Part shown: positions 1 through 7,581 of the stretch, piece by piece
Layout of the letters: every line of letters begins with the position of its first letter
How positions within the stretch are numbered: the first letter of the stretch is position 1
Assembly (NCBI GenBank): GCA_017992655.1
Contig: JAGOOF010000004.1
Span: 1-20,947 of the forward strand
DNA from: Patescibacteria group bacterium
Lineage (GTDB): Bacteria > Patescibacteriota > UBA1384
Length of the DNA stretch: 20,947 bases
Direction: 5' to 3'
The notes under the pieces: model-generated
Seen by the model: the letters and a program-made list of their open reading frames with translations, nothing else
Told to the model about the DNA's origin: nothing
Database searches by the model: none
Position numbers and translations under genes: made by a program

Positions 1-316
1 CAGAGTCGAGGCCGGTGAGGCTTCGGGCGATAAAGTTTTTATCAACATTATGATCATTTAAAAGCTTTTCTCGCATATCCCAGGCACGTTTACAGTCGAG
101 GCCGGCGAGGCTCCAGGCGATAAAGTTTTTATAAACATTATGATCATTTAAAAGCTTTTCTCGCATATCCCATGCACGTTTGCAGTCGAGGCCGGCGAGG
201 CTTCGGGCGATAAAGTTTTTATCAACATTAGGATAATTTAAAAGCTTTTCTCGCATATCCCATGCACGTTTGCAGTCGAGGCCGGCGAGGCTATAGGCGA
301 TAGAGGCTTTATCAAC
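1..316 (-). repeat. 90-bp tandem coding repeats (at least 3.5 units)
   Basis: An exact 90-base period is visible: the word gtcgag recurs at 5, 95, 185 and 275. Each period encodes one 30-residue unit with the core SLAGLDCKRAWDMRE. All units here are the KLLN type (also common in the 3849-4661 gene) rather than the DFLK type of the 3021-3830 gene. The array runs off the window, so the copy number is unknown. Confidence 0.95.
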
Positions 317-634
317 ACCATCTTCGAGCAGTTTTTTTAGTTCTTCACTAAAGCGCCCCTCTGGTGATACTTTGTTTAGTTCTTCTTGGATTCGTGCCAG
401 CTGTGTTTCTGCAGTACTGGGGTCTATGGTGGCACTGTTTAAGTTATTTATTACTCTTTGTTTTGATACTAGTAGTTGACGCCAAATATTTAAGTTAATT
501 TCACCTTCTAATTGTTCCGGAGATATTAATAGCTCATGCCCTGGTGTTATTATTTCATTAGAGCTAACAGTACCTTCAGCTTCTCTATGAGCTGTTGCTA
601 GTTCTCCCTGATTAGGTTGTAGTAATTCTGGCAT
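1..634 (-). CDS. Helical-repeat protein, third paralog (C-terminus cut by window edge)
   Basis: I do not recognise a named family. The first roughly 106 residues match those of the paralog at 3021-3830 almost exactly: a polar, probably disordered start (MPELLQPNQGELATAHREAE), then a predicted helical stretch at about 45-105. From residue 107 there are at least four 30-residue units of the form VDK-xx-IA-x-SLAGLDCKRAWDMRE-KLLNDPN, and the reading frame is still open at base 1. The ATG at 634 corresponds to the start of both other paralogs. No Shine-Dalgarno is visible, but a TATAAT lies 8 nt upstream of the ATG. It begins 16 nt after the stop of the VWA/HExxH gene, so it belongs to the same operon. 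The repeats suggest an alpha-helical solenoid used for binding; that role is inference. Confidence 0.85.
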   Translation of the reverse strand, partial: MPELLQPNQGELATAHREAEGTVSSNEIITPGHELLISPEQLEGEINLNIWRQLLVSKQRVINNLNSATIDPSTAETQLARIQEELNKVSPEGRFSEELKKLLEDGVDKASIAYSLAGLDCKRAWDMREKLLNYPNVDKNFIARSLAGLDCKRAWDMREKLLNDHNVYKNFIAWSLAGLDCKRAWDMREKLLNDHNVDKNFIARSLTGLDS

Positions 635-642
635 GATATCTT

Positions 643-648
643 ATTATA
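643..648 (-). promoter_or_regulatory. Possible internal -10 box before the third repeat-protein gene
   Basis: On the minus strand a perfect TATAAT lies 8 nt before the ATG at 634, just after the stop of the upstream gene. No convincing -35 box is seen. If used, the transcript would be nearly leaderless and independent of the rest of the operon. The corresponding site before the paralog at 3830 reads CATAAT, a weaker match. Confidence 0.3.
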
Positions 649-650
649 CG

Positions 651-3014
651 TTATTCGTAATCATCGGAATCATCACTCTCCACCTCGATACTACTTAAAA
701 TAGTTTTAAATCGTTCTTCTAATAAGTCGCAAAATACTTCCGGTAATTGAGAAGCAGATTCAACGTGCCTCCCCCTGTCTTGAAACATGCTAGCAAACGT
801 AGACCCTTCTATTTCTTCCCCTCCTCCTATCATAATTCCGCAAGGCACGCCACCTAGAGCCATGTATGCACGAATCTCTTCTCTCGTTTCCTGTGCCGTT
901 TCAGATTGACCATCGGTTAGTTCAATAGTTATATCTCGAGCACTACCTTTTTTAATTTGTTTTATTTTGGCACCATCACTTTCTAACTCCGCAATAATAT
1001 TTTCCCAAGCTTGAGCATCGTGCGTAGACCCGTCTTTAGCTGTTAAAAACCCGAGCGCTGCTAACATTTGCCCCCTCTCTTCTTCCCCAGTTGTACCGAG
1101 TGACTTTGCCAGATGTGTATCTCTGCCAAAAGTCTGAACTTGGAGGTCAATGCGAAATGGTTGGCGCAAGCGGTAGTTGAGGTTGACTCTCGCCTCGAGG
1201 GATTTAATGCTTTCATAGATCAATACCATTAATTGTTTAACCATAATAATCCTTTCACCCGACATACTGCCGGAGTTATCGAGCACTAAGCGAAAGGTTA
1301 AATTGTTTGGCACTATCCTCAATCGGCTGGTAAATTCTCTTTGCATAAAAGCCTCTAGGTTATTAAAATCAATAAAGCCACTTTCGTTACCAACAGCACT
1401 ACCAACGGCTAACTCTGGTGCATATTTTTTAATAAAATCATCGACACTGAACCGGCCACTCTTAAAGCCGCTTTCCCAAGCCATAGAAATACGTTCGTTT
1501 ATTGTACGTAAAAATTGCTCAAATACCTTGTCTAATTCTTCGATGTAACTCTCAACAGATTCGCGAAGTTGCGCCCATTCTTCTGCAATCTCTCTTGCTC
1601 TTTCGGGATTCAACTCGTTAAAGGCATAGGCCAACGTTGCGTCGCGCGCGATTTTGGCTTTTTTTGCACGCTCGGCTGGCGTTAATCTTCTATCTTCCTC
1701 TTTAGCCGCAACTTCATCTTCGTATTCCTTTTTAGATTTAATAAATGCCTCTATTGCATCCCTCGAAATGGGGCTTTTGTTTTGGTTAATAATATCCCAA
1801 GGGTTCGTCTTTTCCCCTTCTTCCCTCTCTTCTGTTTCCTCCTTATCACCCTCATCTCCTTCTTGTCCACCAGCTGATTTAGCGTCCTTTTCGCCTTGTT
1901 CACCCTTCTCGGACTTCTCTTTTTCGCTTTGGCTATCGCTTTTACCTCCCGACATGCCTGGCAGTTCTACTCCGAGTTCACCTTCATCTGAAACGACAGT
2001 ATTTAGTTGTGGTACAAAACCAGTATCGATATCTAGTTCCATAAGTTCCCAGAACAAAGGCTCAAGATGCGCGCGAATCATTGAATAACGCCTACCGGGT
2101 TTGTTGTTGTTTTCACCGCGTCGTGGACGCAAAAAATGTTCGCTACCAAATAACTTCTCTACTGTTCCGCTGATTCTCCCGATTGTTAAAGGCTTCTTCA
2201 ACCGTTCATCTACTTCTGAGCTAACAACTGTCTCTTCTCCGGGTACCATACTGCGTCGCAAGATGGCAATCCCTAACTGCTCCGATTTTAATCGATCTGA
2301 TATCCTGCTCGATGGAAACAATTGCTCACGATAGAGCTCTTCGACTACACCCTTCTTTACACCAGCCACTCCGTATCGGCCTGGTATCTTTTGGGCCACC
2401 ATATTATTAGTATATACGTCGTCGAGGCAATTATAAAACCTTTGTAAGGCTTGCTCGAAGACATGGGCCACGAACTGTTCGTTGAAATAATCTGGTACTA
2501 CCCCATTGTAGCGCCTAGCGATACTTTCCTTCCATCTACCAAACAACAATCTTGCTTTTCGTTTAGCTGTTGTCTCCATTATTTCAAAATTCCTCATCAT
2601 CTCGTGCGGATCATCTACCAAGTCTAAAAAGTGGGCAATTTCGTGACAAGTTGACCAAAGCATTTGCTCGTCATCGTCGATTTTACGCTCTAACCACTGC
2701 TGCCAGTCTCCACGACCCAGCGAAATTTCAATGGGATCGCGATAACTAATAAAAAAATCATTGCCGGGCTTGATACGAACACTACTGCCTTGCAACAACA
2801 AGTAAAAAATATCACTGTGAGCGGTAATAAATGCTTCTTGTAGTTCCAATAGCTTATCGCCCCCCCCTGCTTTTTCTGAGTGGCTACTAGCCAGTGCCTT
2901 CTGTTCCGGTTGCTTGCTCATATCTACAAGCGGATCCCGTGTTGCTATAAGGTGTGGGTCTGGCTCATGAGGCATTGGTTCTTGTGGTAAAAATGGCTCT
3001 GATTCTGGTAACAT
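651..3014 (-). CDS. CobT-like VWA-domain protein with N-terminal HExxH (zincin-like) motif
   Basis: This is a 787-residue three-part protein. Residues about 55-340 form a mostly helical region with the zinc-peptidase signature HEIAH (124-128), followed by FLDLVDDPHE. Residues about 344-405 are a very acidic, lysine/glutamate/glycine-rich linker, followed by a charged helical, possibly coiled-coil part to about 510. The C-terminal VWA domain (about 570-775) has the metal-binding MIDAS motif D579-N-S-G-S583, a likely third ligand T664 in DGST, and D701 in LTDGQ. DNSGSMSGERI resembles the CobT VWA motif, and the order of N-domain, acidic linker and VWA is also CobT-like. The ATG at 3014 is preceded by AAGGAG at a rather long 11 nt. 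VWA proteins of this kind pair with MoxR/CobS-type AAA+ ATPases, and one is encoded three genes upstream. Whether HExxH is catalytic is unknown; a third zinc ligand cannot be assigned with confidence. Confidence 0.88.
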   Translation of the reverse strand: MLPESEPFLPQEPMPHEPDPHLIATRDPLVDMSKQPEQKALASSHSEKAGGGDKLLELQEAFITAHSDIFYLLLQGSSVRIKPGNDFFISYRDPIEISLGRGDWQQWLERKIDDDEQMLWSTCHEIAHFLDLVDDPHEMMRNFEIMETTAKRKARLLFGRWKESIARRYNGVVPDYFNEQFVAHVFEQALQRFYNCLDDVYTNNMVAQKIPGRYGVAGVKKGVVEELYREQLFPSSRISDRLKSEQLGIAILRRSMVPGEETVVSSEVDERLKKPLTIGRISGTVEKLFGSEHFLRPRRGENNNKPGRRYSMIRAHLEPLFWELMELDIDTGFVPQLNTVVSDEGELGVELPGMSGGKSDSQSEKEKSEKGEQGEKDAKSAGGQEGDEGDKEETEEREEGEKTNPWDIINQNKSPISRDAIEAFIKSKKEYEDEVAAKEEDRRLTPAERAKKAKIARDATLAYAFNELNPERAREIAEEWAQLRESVESYIEELDKVFEQFLRTINERISMAWESGFKSGRFSVDDFIKKYAPELAVGSAVGNESGFIDFNNLEAFMQREFTSRLRIVPNNLTFRLVLDNSGSMSGERIIMVKQLMVLIYESIKSLEARVNLNYRLRQPFRIDLQVQTFGRDTHLAKSLGTTGEEERGQMLAALGFLTAKDGSTHDAQAWENIIAELESDGAKIKQIKKGSARDITIELTDGQSETAQETREEIRAYMALGGVPCGIMIGGGEEIEGSTFASMFQDRGRHVESASQLPEVFCDLLEERFKTILSSIEVESDDSDDYE

Positions 3015-3020
3015 AGTATT

Positions 3021-3830
3021 TTATACTCCTTGTTGAACTTTGTCTTCTTGTTCTATGAGCCTTTGTATTTGATGGGGCAATAAACCCTTAGCGGCACGCC
3101 AGATAACGGCGGTTGAATAATCACCATTGATACTAAATGCGATAGTGCTTTTATCAACACTGGGATAGAGATCTTCTCGCATCTGCCAGGCACGTTCGCA
3201 GTCGAGGCCGGTGAGGCTCCAGGCGATAGAGGCTTTATTAACCCTGGGATCTTTTAAGAAATCTTCTCGCATCTGCCAGGCACGTTTGGAGTCAAGGCCG
3301 GCGAGGCTCCAGGCGATAAAGGCTTTACTAACATTATGATCTTTTAAGAAATCTTCTCGCATCTGCCAGGCACGTTCGCAGTCAAGGCCGGTGAGGCTAT
3401 AGGCGATAGAGACTTTATCAACACTGGGATCTTTTAAGAAATCTTCTCGCATCTGCCAGGCACGTTCGCAGTCAAGGCCGGCGAGGCTCCAGGCGATATA
3501 GGCTTTATCAACACCATCTTCGAGCAGTTTTTTTAGTTCTTCACTAAAGCGCCCCTCTGGTGATACTTTGTTTAGTTCTTCTTGGATTCGTGCCAGCTGT
3601 GTTTCTGCAGTACTGGGGTCTATGGTGGCACTGTTTAAGTTATTTATTACTCTTTGTTTTGATACTAGTAGTTGACGCCAAATATTTAAGTTAATTTCAC
3701 CTTCTAATTGCTCCGGAGATATTAATAGCTCATGTCCTGGTGTTATTATTTCATTAGAGCTAACAGTACCTTCAGCTTCTCTATGAGCTGTTGCTAGTTC
3801 TCCCTGATTAGGTTGTAGTAATTCTGGCAT
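3021..3830 (-). CDS. Helical-repeat protein, first-described paralog (DFLK-type units)
   Basis: A 269-residue protein with no recognised family. Layout: disordered N-terminus (1-40), helical segment (about 45-105), four repeat units at 107-136, 137-166, 167-196 and 197-224 (the last 28 residues long), then a C-terminal cap (225-269) where the unit pattern changes to IAFSINGDYSTAVIWRAAKG. The units share SLxGLD-C/S-E/K-RAWQMRED and differ mainly at the two residues before IA and the one after it (AY/W, VS/Y, AF/W, AS/W). There is no signal peptide or membrane segment, so it is probably cytoplasmic. The gene lies 18 nt after the 3849-4661 paralog and 6 nt before the VWA gene. No Shine-Dalgarno is visible; translation may be coupled. 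A binding or adaptor role for the AAA+/VWA machine is inferred from context only. Confidence 0.85.
   Translation of the reverse strand: MPELLQPNQGELATAHREAEGTVSSNEIITPGHELLISPEQLEGEINLNIWRQLLVSKQRVINNLNSATIDPSTAETQLARIQEELNKVSPEGRFSEELKKLLEDGVDKAYIAWSLAGLDCERAWQMREDFLKDPSVDKVSIAYSLTGLDCERAWQMREDFLKDHNVSKAFIAWSLAGLDSKRAWQMREDFLKDPRVNKASIAWSLTGLDCERAWQMREDLYPSVDKSTIAFSINGDYSTAVIWRAAKGLLPHQIQRLIEQEDKVQQGV
3159..3512 (-). repeat. Four tandem coding repeats (three of 90 bp, one of 84 bp)
   Basis: Successive copies of the catctgccaggcacgtt motif recur every 90 bases through this stretch. The last unit is two codons shorter. All are the QMREDFLK type, which marks this array as distinct from the DMREKLLN arrays in the other two genes. 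Confidence 0.93.
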
Positions 3831-3848
3831 GATATCTTATTATGTTTA

Positions 3849-4661
3849 CTATGTTTCTTGTTGCGTTTTGTCTTCTTTTTCTATGAGCTTTTGTATTTGA
3901 TAGGGCAATAAACCCTTGGCGGCACGCCAGATAACGGCGTTTGAAAAATCACCATTGATACTATATGCGATAAACCCTCTCGAAACACTATATTTATTTA
4001 AGAGATCATCTCGCATATCCCAGGCACGTTTACAGTCGAGGCCGGCGAGGCTTAGGGCGATATAGTCTTTATCAACATTAGGATCATTTAAAAGCTTTTC
4101 TCGCATATCCCATGCACGTTTGCCGTCGAGGCCGGCGAGGCCTTCGGCGATATAGTTTTTATCAACATTAGGATCATTTAAAAGCTTTTCTCGCATATCC
4201 CAGGCACGTTTACAGTCGAGGCCGGCGAGGCTTCGGGCGATATAGTTTTTATTAACACTGGAATCTTTTAAGAAATCTTCTCGCATCTGCCAGGCCAGTG
4301 GAGTGTCAAGGCCGGCGAGGCTTATGGCGATATATTTTTTATCAACACCATCTTCGAGCAGTTTTTTTAGTTCTTCACTAAAGCGCTGCTCTGGTGATAC
4401 CTTGTTTATTTCTTCTTGGATTCGTGCCAGCTGTGTTTCTGCAGTACTGGGGTCTATGGTATCACTGTTTAGGTCATTTATTACTCTTTGTTTTGATACT
4501 AGTAGTTGACGCCAAATATTTAAGTTAATTTCACGTCCTAATTGTTCCGAAGATATTAATGGCTCATGTTCTGTTGTTCTTTCATTAGAGCTACCAGTAC
4601 CTTCAGCTTCTCTATAAGCTGTTGCTAGTTCTCCCTGATTAGGTTGTAGTAATTCTGGCAT
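3849..4661 (-). CDS. Helical-repeat protein, second paralog (mosaic units)
   Basis: A 270-residue paralog with the same layout: N-terminal disordered and helical part (1-105), four 30-residue units (106-135, 136-165, 166-195, 196-225) and a cap (226-270) with IAYSINGDFSNAVIWRAAKG. Unit 1 is the QMREDFLK type, while units 2-4 are of the DMRE/DMRD type (KLLN in 2-3, DLLN in 4), so the array looks like a mosaic of the two unit classes. Positions around IA vary (KY/I, NY/R, NY/E, DY/L). The ATG at 4661 has a Shine-Dalgarno-like AAAGGTG 5 nt upstream. The gene starts 10 nt after the AAA+ gene stop, which implies co-transcription. The N-terminal part is clearly more diverged from the other two paralogs than they are from each other. 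Function unknown. Confidence 0.85.
   Translation of the reverse strand: MPELLQPNQGELATAYREAEGTGSSNERTTEHEPLISSEQLGREINLNIWRQLLVSKQRVINDLNSDTIDPSTAETQLARIQEEINKVSPEQRFSEELKKLLEDGVDKKYIAISLAGLDTPLAWQMREDFLKDSSVNKNYIARSLAGLDCKRAWDMREKLLNDPNVDKNYIAEGLAGLDGKRAWDMREKLLNDPNVDKDYIALSLAGLDCKRAWDMRDDLLNKYSVSRGFIAYSINGDFSNAVIWRAAKGLLPYQIQKLIEKEDKTQQET
3987..4346 (-). repeat. Four tandem 90-bp coding repeats
   Basis: Four exact-length 90-base units encode 30-residue repeats. The middle units share long stretches such as gcatatcccatgcacgttt, and the first transcribed unit (higher coordinates) switches to the catctgcca variant found in the neighbouring gene. Confidence 0.93.
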
Positions 4662-4671
4662 AGCTACACCT

Positions 4672-7407
4672 TTAAGCGCTAATTGGTGCGTTTAAAGTTG
4701 CGAACAAATCATTAATTTGTGCAACTTTATCATCAATTTTTATAAGAGAAGAGTCGCTCGCATCACATAAGCCTTTAACCTCCTCTATCAACGACCTAAT
4801 TTTTGCGATGTCAGCTATTAGAGCTTCCATGCCACTCGTGGGGTGCTCCAGCTCTTTCTTAAGATCCAATAGCTGTCGTGTTTTACTTTCTGTATCTTTA
4901 AGCAAAGATTCTACTTCTTCTATACCTATTCGAACCTCGGCTATTCTATCGGCTTTCTCAAAATCAGTTTTCTCTACTCCCGTATCCCCTTCTTCCTCCC
5001 CCTGCATTTCGGCGCCAAAAACTGGAAAACGCACACGTGCATCTGGCCAACCAAAAACAGCGTTTATTACCTCGGTTGGCGAAAAGTGCTTACGGACCGC
5101 TTGTGCACGAAACGATTCACGCAACATCCCTATGTTGGTCTCGCCTGCTCTGATACTTTCACTCCCGTAAAGTATTGCTCGTGTCGTGTCCACAAAGTCC
5201 ATTATCTCCTGTGTTTTACCTTGTATACTCGCTTGTATCGCTTCTCGGCCTGGCGCCTCCTCGCCTTCTTCTGGTGAGGGGATACTTATTTCACCTGGCC
5301 AACCATCCTCGGCTTGAAAAAATCCGTTATACTGAAAAAGTGTCTTATAGAGAAACATAAACTCCGTAGGCCGCTCACGAGACGCGCCGATGTAATTATT
5401 AAATATATAAAGCTCCAAGGGGAATTTAAACCCGCCTTCAATCCAAGGGTGAATAATATCTCGAAGTAATTTGCGCATATCTAAGACATTTTCCTGCAAG
5501 GCTTCTTTTGGTTTTATTTTTCCTCCTTCTCCGCCAATCGATTCTGCCTCAAAGCCTGAGCTAGGATCGTACCCCGAAAAGATTTCTTGAGTAATTCGCG
5601 CCACTCTTGCTAGCCTTTCGATTTGCTTAAAAGCATCTCGCGGGATATCTGCCGATAGGTCGGGATTAATAATTCTGGCGCATAGTAGGCGGTATAGCTC
5701 CGACCTTTCTCTCATCTGCCTTCCCTCTCTCCTCCCCTCTTCCGTATCTACCTCACTAAACTCTCCCTCGACCATATTTGGTAGATAATCATAATCGATT
5801 CTGGCAAAACGGCTTAATAGAGCGGCGTCTAACGGTTGCCTACCTGGGTATAAAGCACCATCCTCAGGTTTCCAGTTACCAGTTCCTACCACGCAGAATC
5901 CCGGTTTAATAACAATCTCCTCGCCACTGAGTGATAGTATCTTGTGGTTTGCACTAATACTTTCGATCTCTATTTCGCCGCGCTTATATTTTTCATATGT
6001 TTCTTGGTCGCAAGGGATTCTTTCCAATAAAGCATTAAAACCAATTAACGTATGCTGAGGAATAGCATTCATTTCGTCAATAATCACCATTCTTCCTTCT
6101 TTTGCAGCTTGGTAAAAAGGACGAAGCTCATAATCGATTTGAGGATGTTCAGTAAAAGCTTCTCGACGCCAATCACGATAGCGCTCAAGAACTTTTTCCC
6201 TTGCCTCCTCTTCTGTAAGGTTAAAATTACCCATCTCATCTGTTACTGCCTCGTTAAACCCTTTCGTTTGCTCATAGAGCTTGATCGCTTGATTGATAAT
6301 CCTCATTTGTTCTTCGGCTGGAGGTAGCGTTTCATATTTAATCGTACGTGTTTCGGTAGCTTCTTCAATTTCCAGACCACGACGCCCACTAATTAAAAAG
6401 GCTTCTGCTCCCAGATACTTTTTTGCGATATGTCGCGCGATTTGTGTTTTGCCGGAACCAAGTTCGCCATGAATAAAAACAGGGCGCCCTCTTCGGAGAT
6501 AATGAAGGATAGCGCCAATCTGCGTCTTTACATATTCTGTCTCGTATATTATGTCTGTTTCGCTCTCTCCGCTTAGAACTTTTCTAGCATAAAGTAGTTC
6601 TTGGCCAAAGTGGTCGTAATATGCCTCCGGTGAACTAAAGACTTCTTCTCTTAACGCAACGCGGAGGGCATCCATTTCCCTTTCATGTTCTTGTAACTGG
6701 TTCGTGAAACCATTGGTGGAACAATATGTTATCCTTTTTCCGCGCCGCTCAATATCCTGTTGCAAAGCGCTACGCATCATACGGCTTTCAATTAGTTCCT
6801 GCAACCTGAAGCGATAAAACATATCAAGTTCTTCTGGGCTCTCCCCTTCGCGCATCTTCTCGATCTCTTCTTTAAAAGCTTCAACTTCTACAAACAACCC
6901 AACTACTTTTTTGGCTTTTAACATCAAGTCACCTACATGGTCTTGTCTCTCTTCTGCTTCAATATCCTCAAACTGCGAGGATAAAAAGTGTTCTAGTCTG
7001 CCGTCTTCTAGCCACCTGGCAACGTCATCTGGAGATACTTCAGACTTGACCACAACCTCTTCTTTTTTCCCATCTTCTTTCTCTACAATTTCCGTTCTTT
7101 CGGCATATTGTGGCATATTTTCATTGGCCATAAGCCCATCAAACTCTGAGCGCGCTTGTTGGCGTAACCTGTACAGCCTTTCGGTTATTTCTTCGATCTT
7201 TTTATAAACATCTTCCTCTCCTTCATGCAAAGGCGCAGTTAACCTCTTGCGTCTCTCTTCTATTTTTTTAATACGTTCAGCTGGTGGGGTGTATGCAACA
7301 TGGTCTGTCTCTTGAGCACCACTACCAACATCCCCAATAGGGTCTCTCGATTGTGGATTACTATCGCCCTCTCCTGCTAATCTTGCACCGTTTGCTTCGC
7401 CTAACAT
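4672..7407 (-). CDS. MoxR/CobS-like AAA+ ATPase with long N- and C-terminal extensions
   Basis: From the start chosen here the protein has 911 residues. The N-terminal third is charged and helical. The AAA+ core has Walker A GELGSGKT (314-321), Walker B MVIIDEMN (440-447, with D444 and E445), sensor-1 N511 in GTGNW, and a likely arginine finger R533 in LLSRF. The Walker A to B distance (about 120 residues) is longer than usual for MoxR-type domains because of a charged helical insert at about 353-429. The C-terminus (about 813-899) looks coiled-coil. I chose the ATG at 7407 because AGGAGG sits 5 nt before it. The frame stays open to a TTG at 7485 (26 extra residues), which lacks a ribosome site. 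It heads the operon with the repeat proteins and the VWA protein, its likely partner. Such ATPases remodel or load proteins together with VWA partners; the substrate here is unknown. Confidence 0.9.
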   Translation of the reverse strand: MLGEANGARLAGEGDSNPQSRDPIGDVGSGAQETDHVAYTPPAERIKKIEERRKRLTAPLHEGEEDVYKKIEEITERLYRLRQQARSEFDGLMANENMPQYAERTEIVEKEDGKKEEVVVKSEVSPDDVARWLEDGRLEHFLSSQFEDIEAEERQDHVGDLMLKAKKVVGLFVEVEAFKEEIEKMREGESPEELDMFYRFRLQELIESRMMRSALQQDIERRGKRITYCSTNGFTNQLQEHEREMDALRVALREEVFSSPEAYYDHFGQELLYARKVLSGESETDIIYETEYVKTQIGAILHYLRRGRPVFIHGELGSGKTQIARHIAKKYLGAEAFLISGRRGLEIEEATETRTIKYETLPPAEEQMRIINQAIKLYEQTKGFNEAVTDEMGNFNLTEEEAREKVLERYRDWRREAFTEHPQIDYELRPFYQAAKEGRMVIIDEMNAIPQHTLIGFNALLERIPCDQETYEKYKRGEIEIESISANHKILSLSGEEIVIKPGFCVVGTGNWKPEDGALYPGRQPLDAALLSRFARIDYDYLPNMVEGEFSEVDTEEGRREGRQMRERSELYRLLCARIINPDLSADIPRDAFKQIERLARVARITQEIFSGYDPSSGFEAESIGGEGGKIKPKEALQENVLDMRKLLRDIIHPWIEGGFKFPLELYIFNNYIGASRERPTEFMFLYKTLFQYNGFFQAEDGWPGEISIPSPEEGEEAPGREAIQASIQGKTQEIMDFVDTTRAILYGSESIRAGETNIGMLRESFRAQAVRKHFSPTEVINAVFGWPDARVRFPVFGAEMQGEEEGDTGVEKTDFEKADRIAEVRIGIEEVESLLKDTESKTRQLLDLKKELEHPTSGMEALIADIAKIRSLIEEVKGLCDASDSSLIKIDDKVAQINDLFATLNAPISA

Positions 7408-7418
7408 CACTCCCTCCT
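7408..7418 (-). promoter_or_regulatory. Shine-Dalgarno that fixes the AAA+ start
   Basis: The minus strand reads AGGAGG-GAGTG-ATG: a full Shine-Dalgarno core (7413-7418) with 5-nt spacing to the ATG at 7407. It is among the strongest ribosome sites in the window and is the reason to prefer this start over the upstream TTG at 7485. Confidence 0.7.
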
Positions 7419-7534
7419 CATTAATATCATAGTGCCACCTAATTAAGTTTGTTTGGTCACTTTTGTCCTTAATAGTAGCAACCAACAGCTATACCGTTAT
7501 AGCCATTGGAATTAAAAATTATTACTATATTGTT

Positions 7535-7543
7535 ATTATAACA
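7535..7543 (-). promoter_or_regulatory. Extended -10 promoter for the AAA+/repeat/VWA operon
   Basis: The minus strand reads TGTTATAAT, a perfect -10 hexamer (7535-7540) with the TGn extension. No good -35 box lies 16-18 nt upstream, which is common for extended -10 promoters. Transcription would start near 7528, giving a leader of about 120 nt to the ATG at 7407. The upstream sequence is AT-rich. Confidence 0.5.
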
Positions 7544-7581
7544 AACATGCAATAATAAAAAATGTACTTGCCATATATAGC

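Noticed and set aside
1..316. CRISPR-like array from regularly spaced near-identical sequence
   Set aside because: The 90-base period is in frame with a long open reading frame, the 'spacers' are conserved too, and similar arrays sit inside two other complete genes. These are protein repeats.
1654..2088. 144-codon open frame on the plus strand
   Set aside because: It is serine/proline-rich because it is antisense to the acidic, lysine-rich linker of the VWA gene; no supporting signal.
4672..7407. Cobaltochelatase CobS/CobT for cobalamin synthesis
   Set aside because: The similarity is to the AAA+ and VWA modules only; no cobalamin gene is nearby, and the HExxH motif and repeat proteins are not part of CobNST.
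7408..7485. TTG start at 7485 for the AAA+ gene (26 extra residues)
   Set aside because: No ribosome site precedes it, whereas AGGAGG is 5 nt before the ATG at 7407. Not fully excluded.
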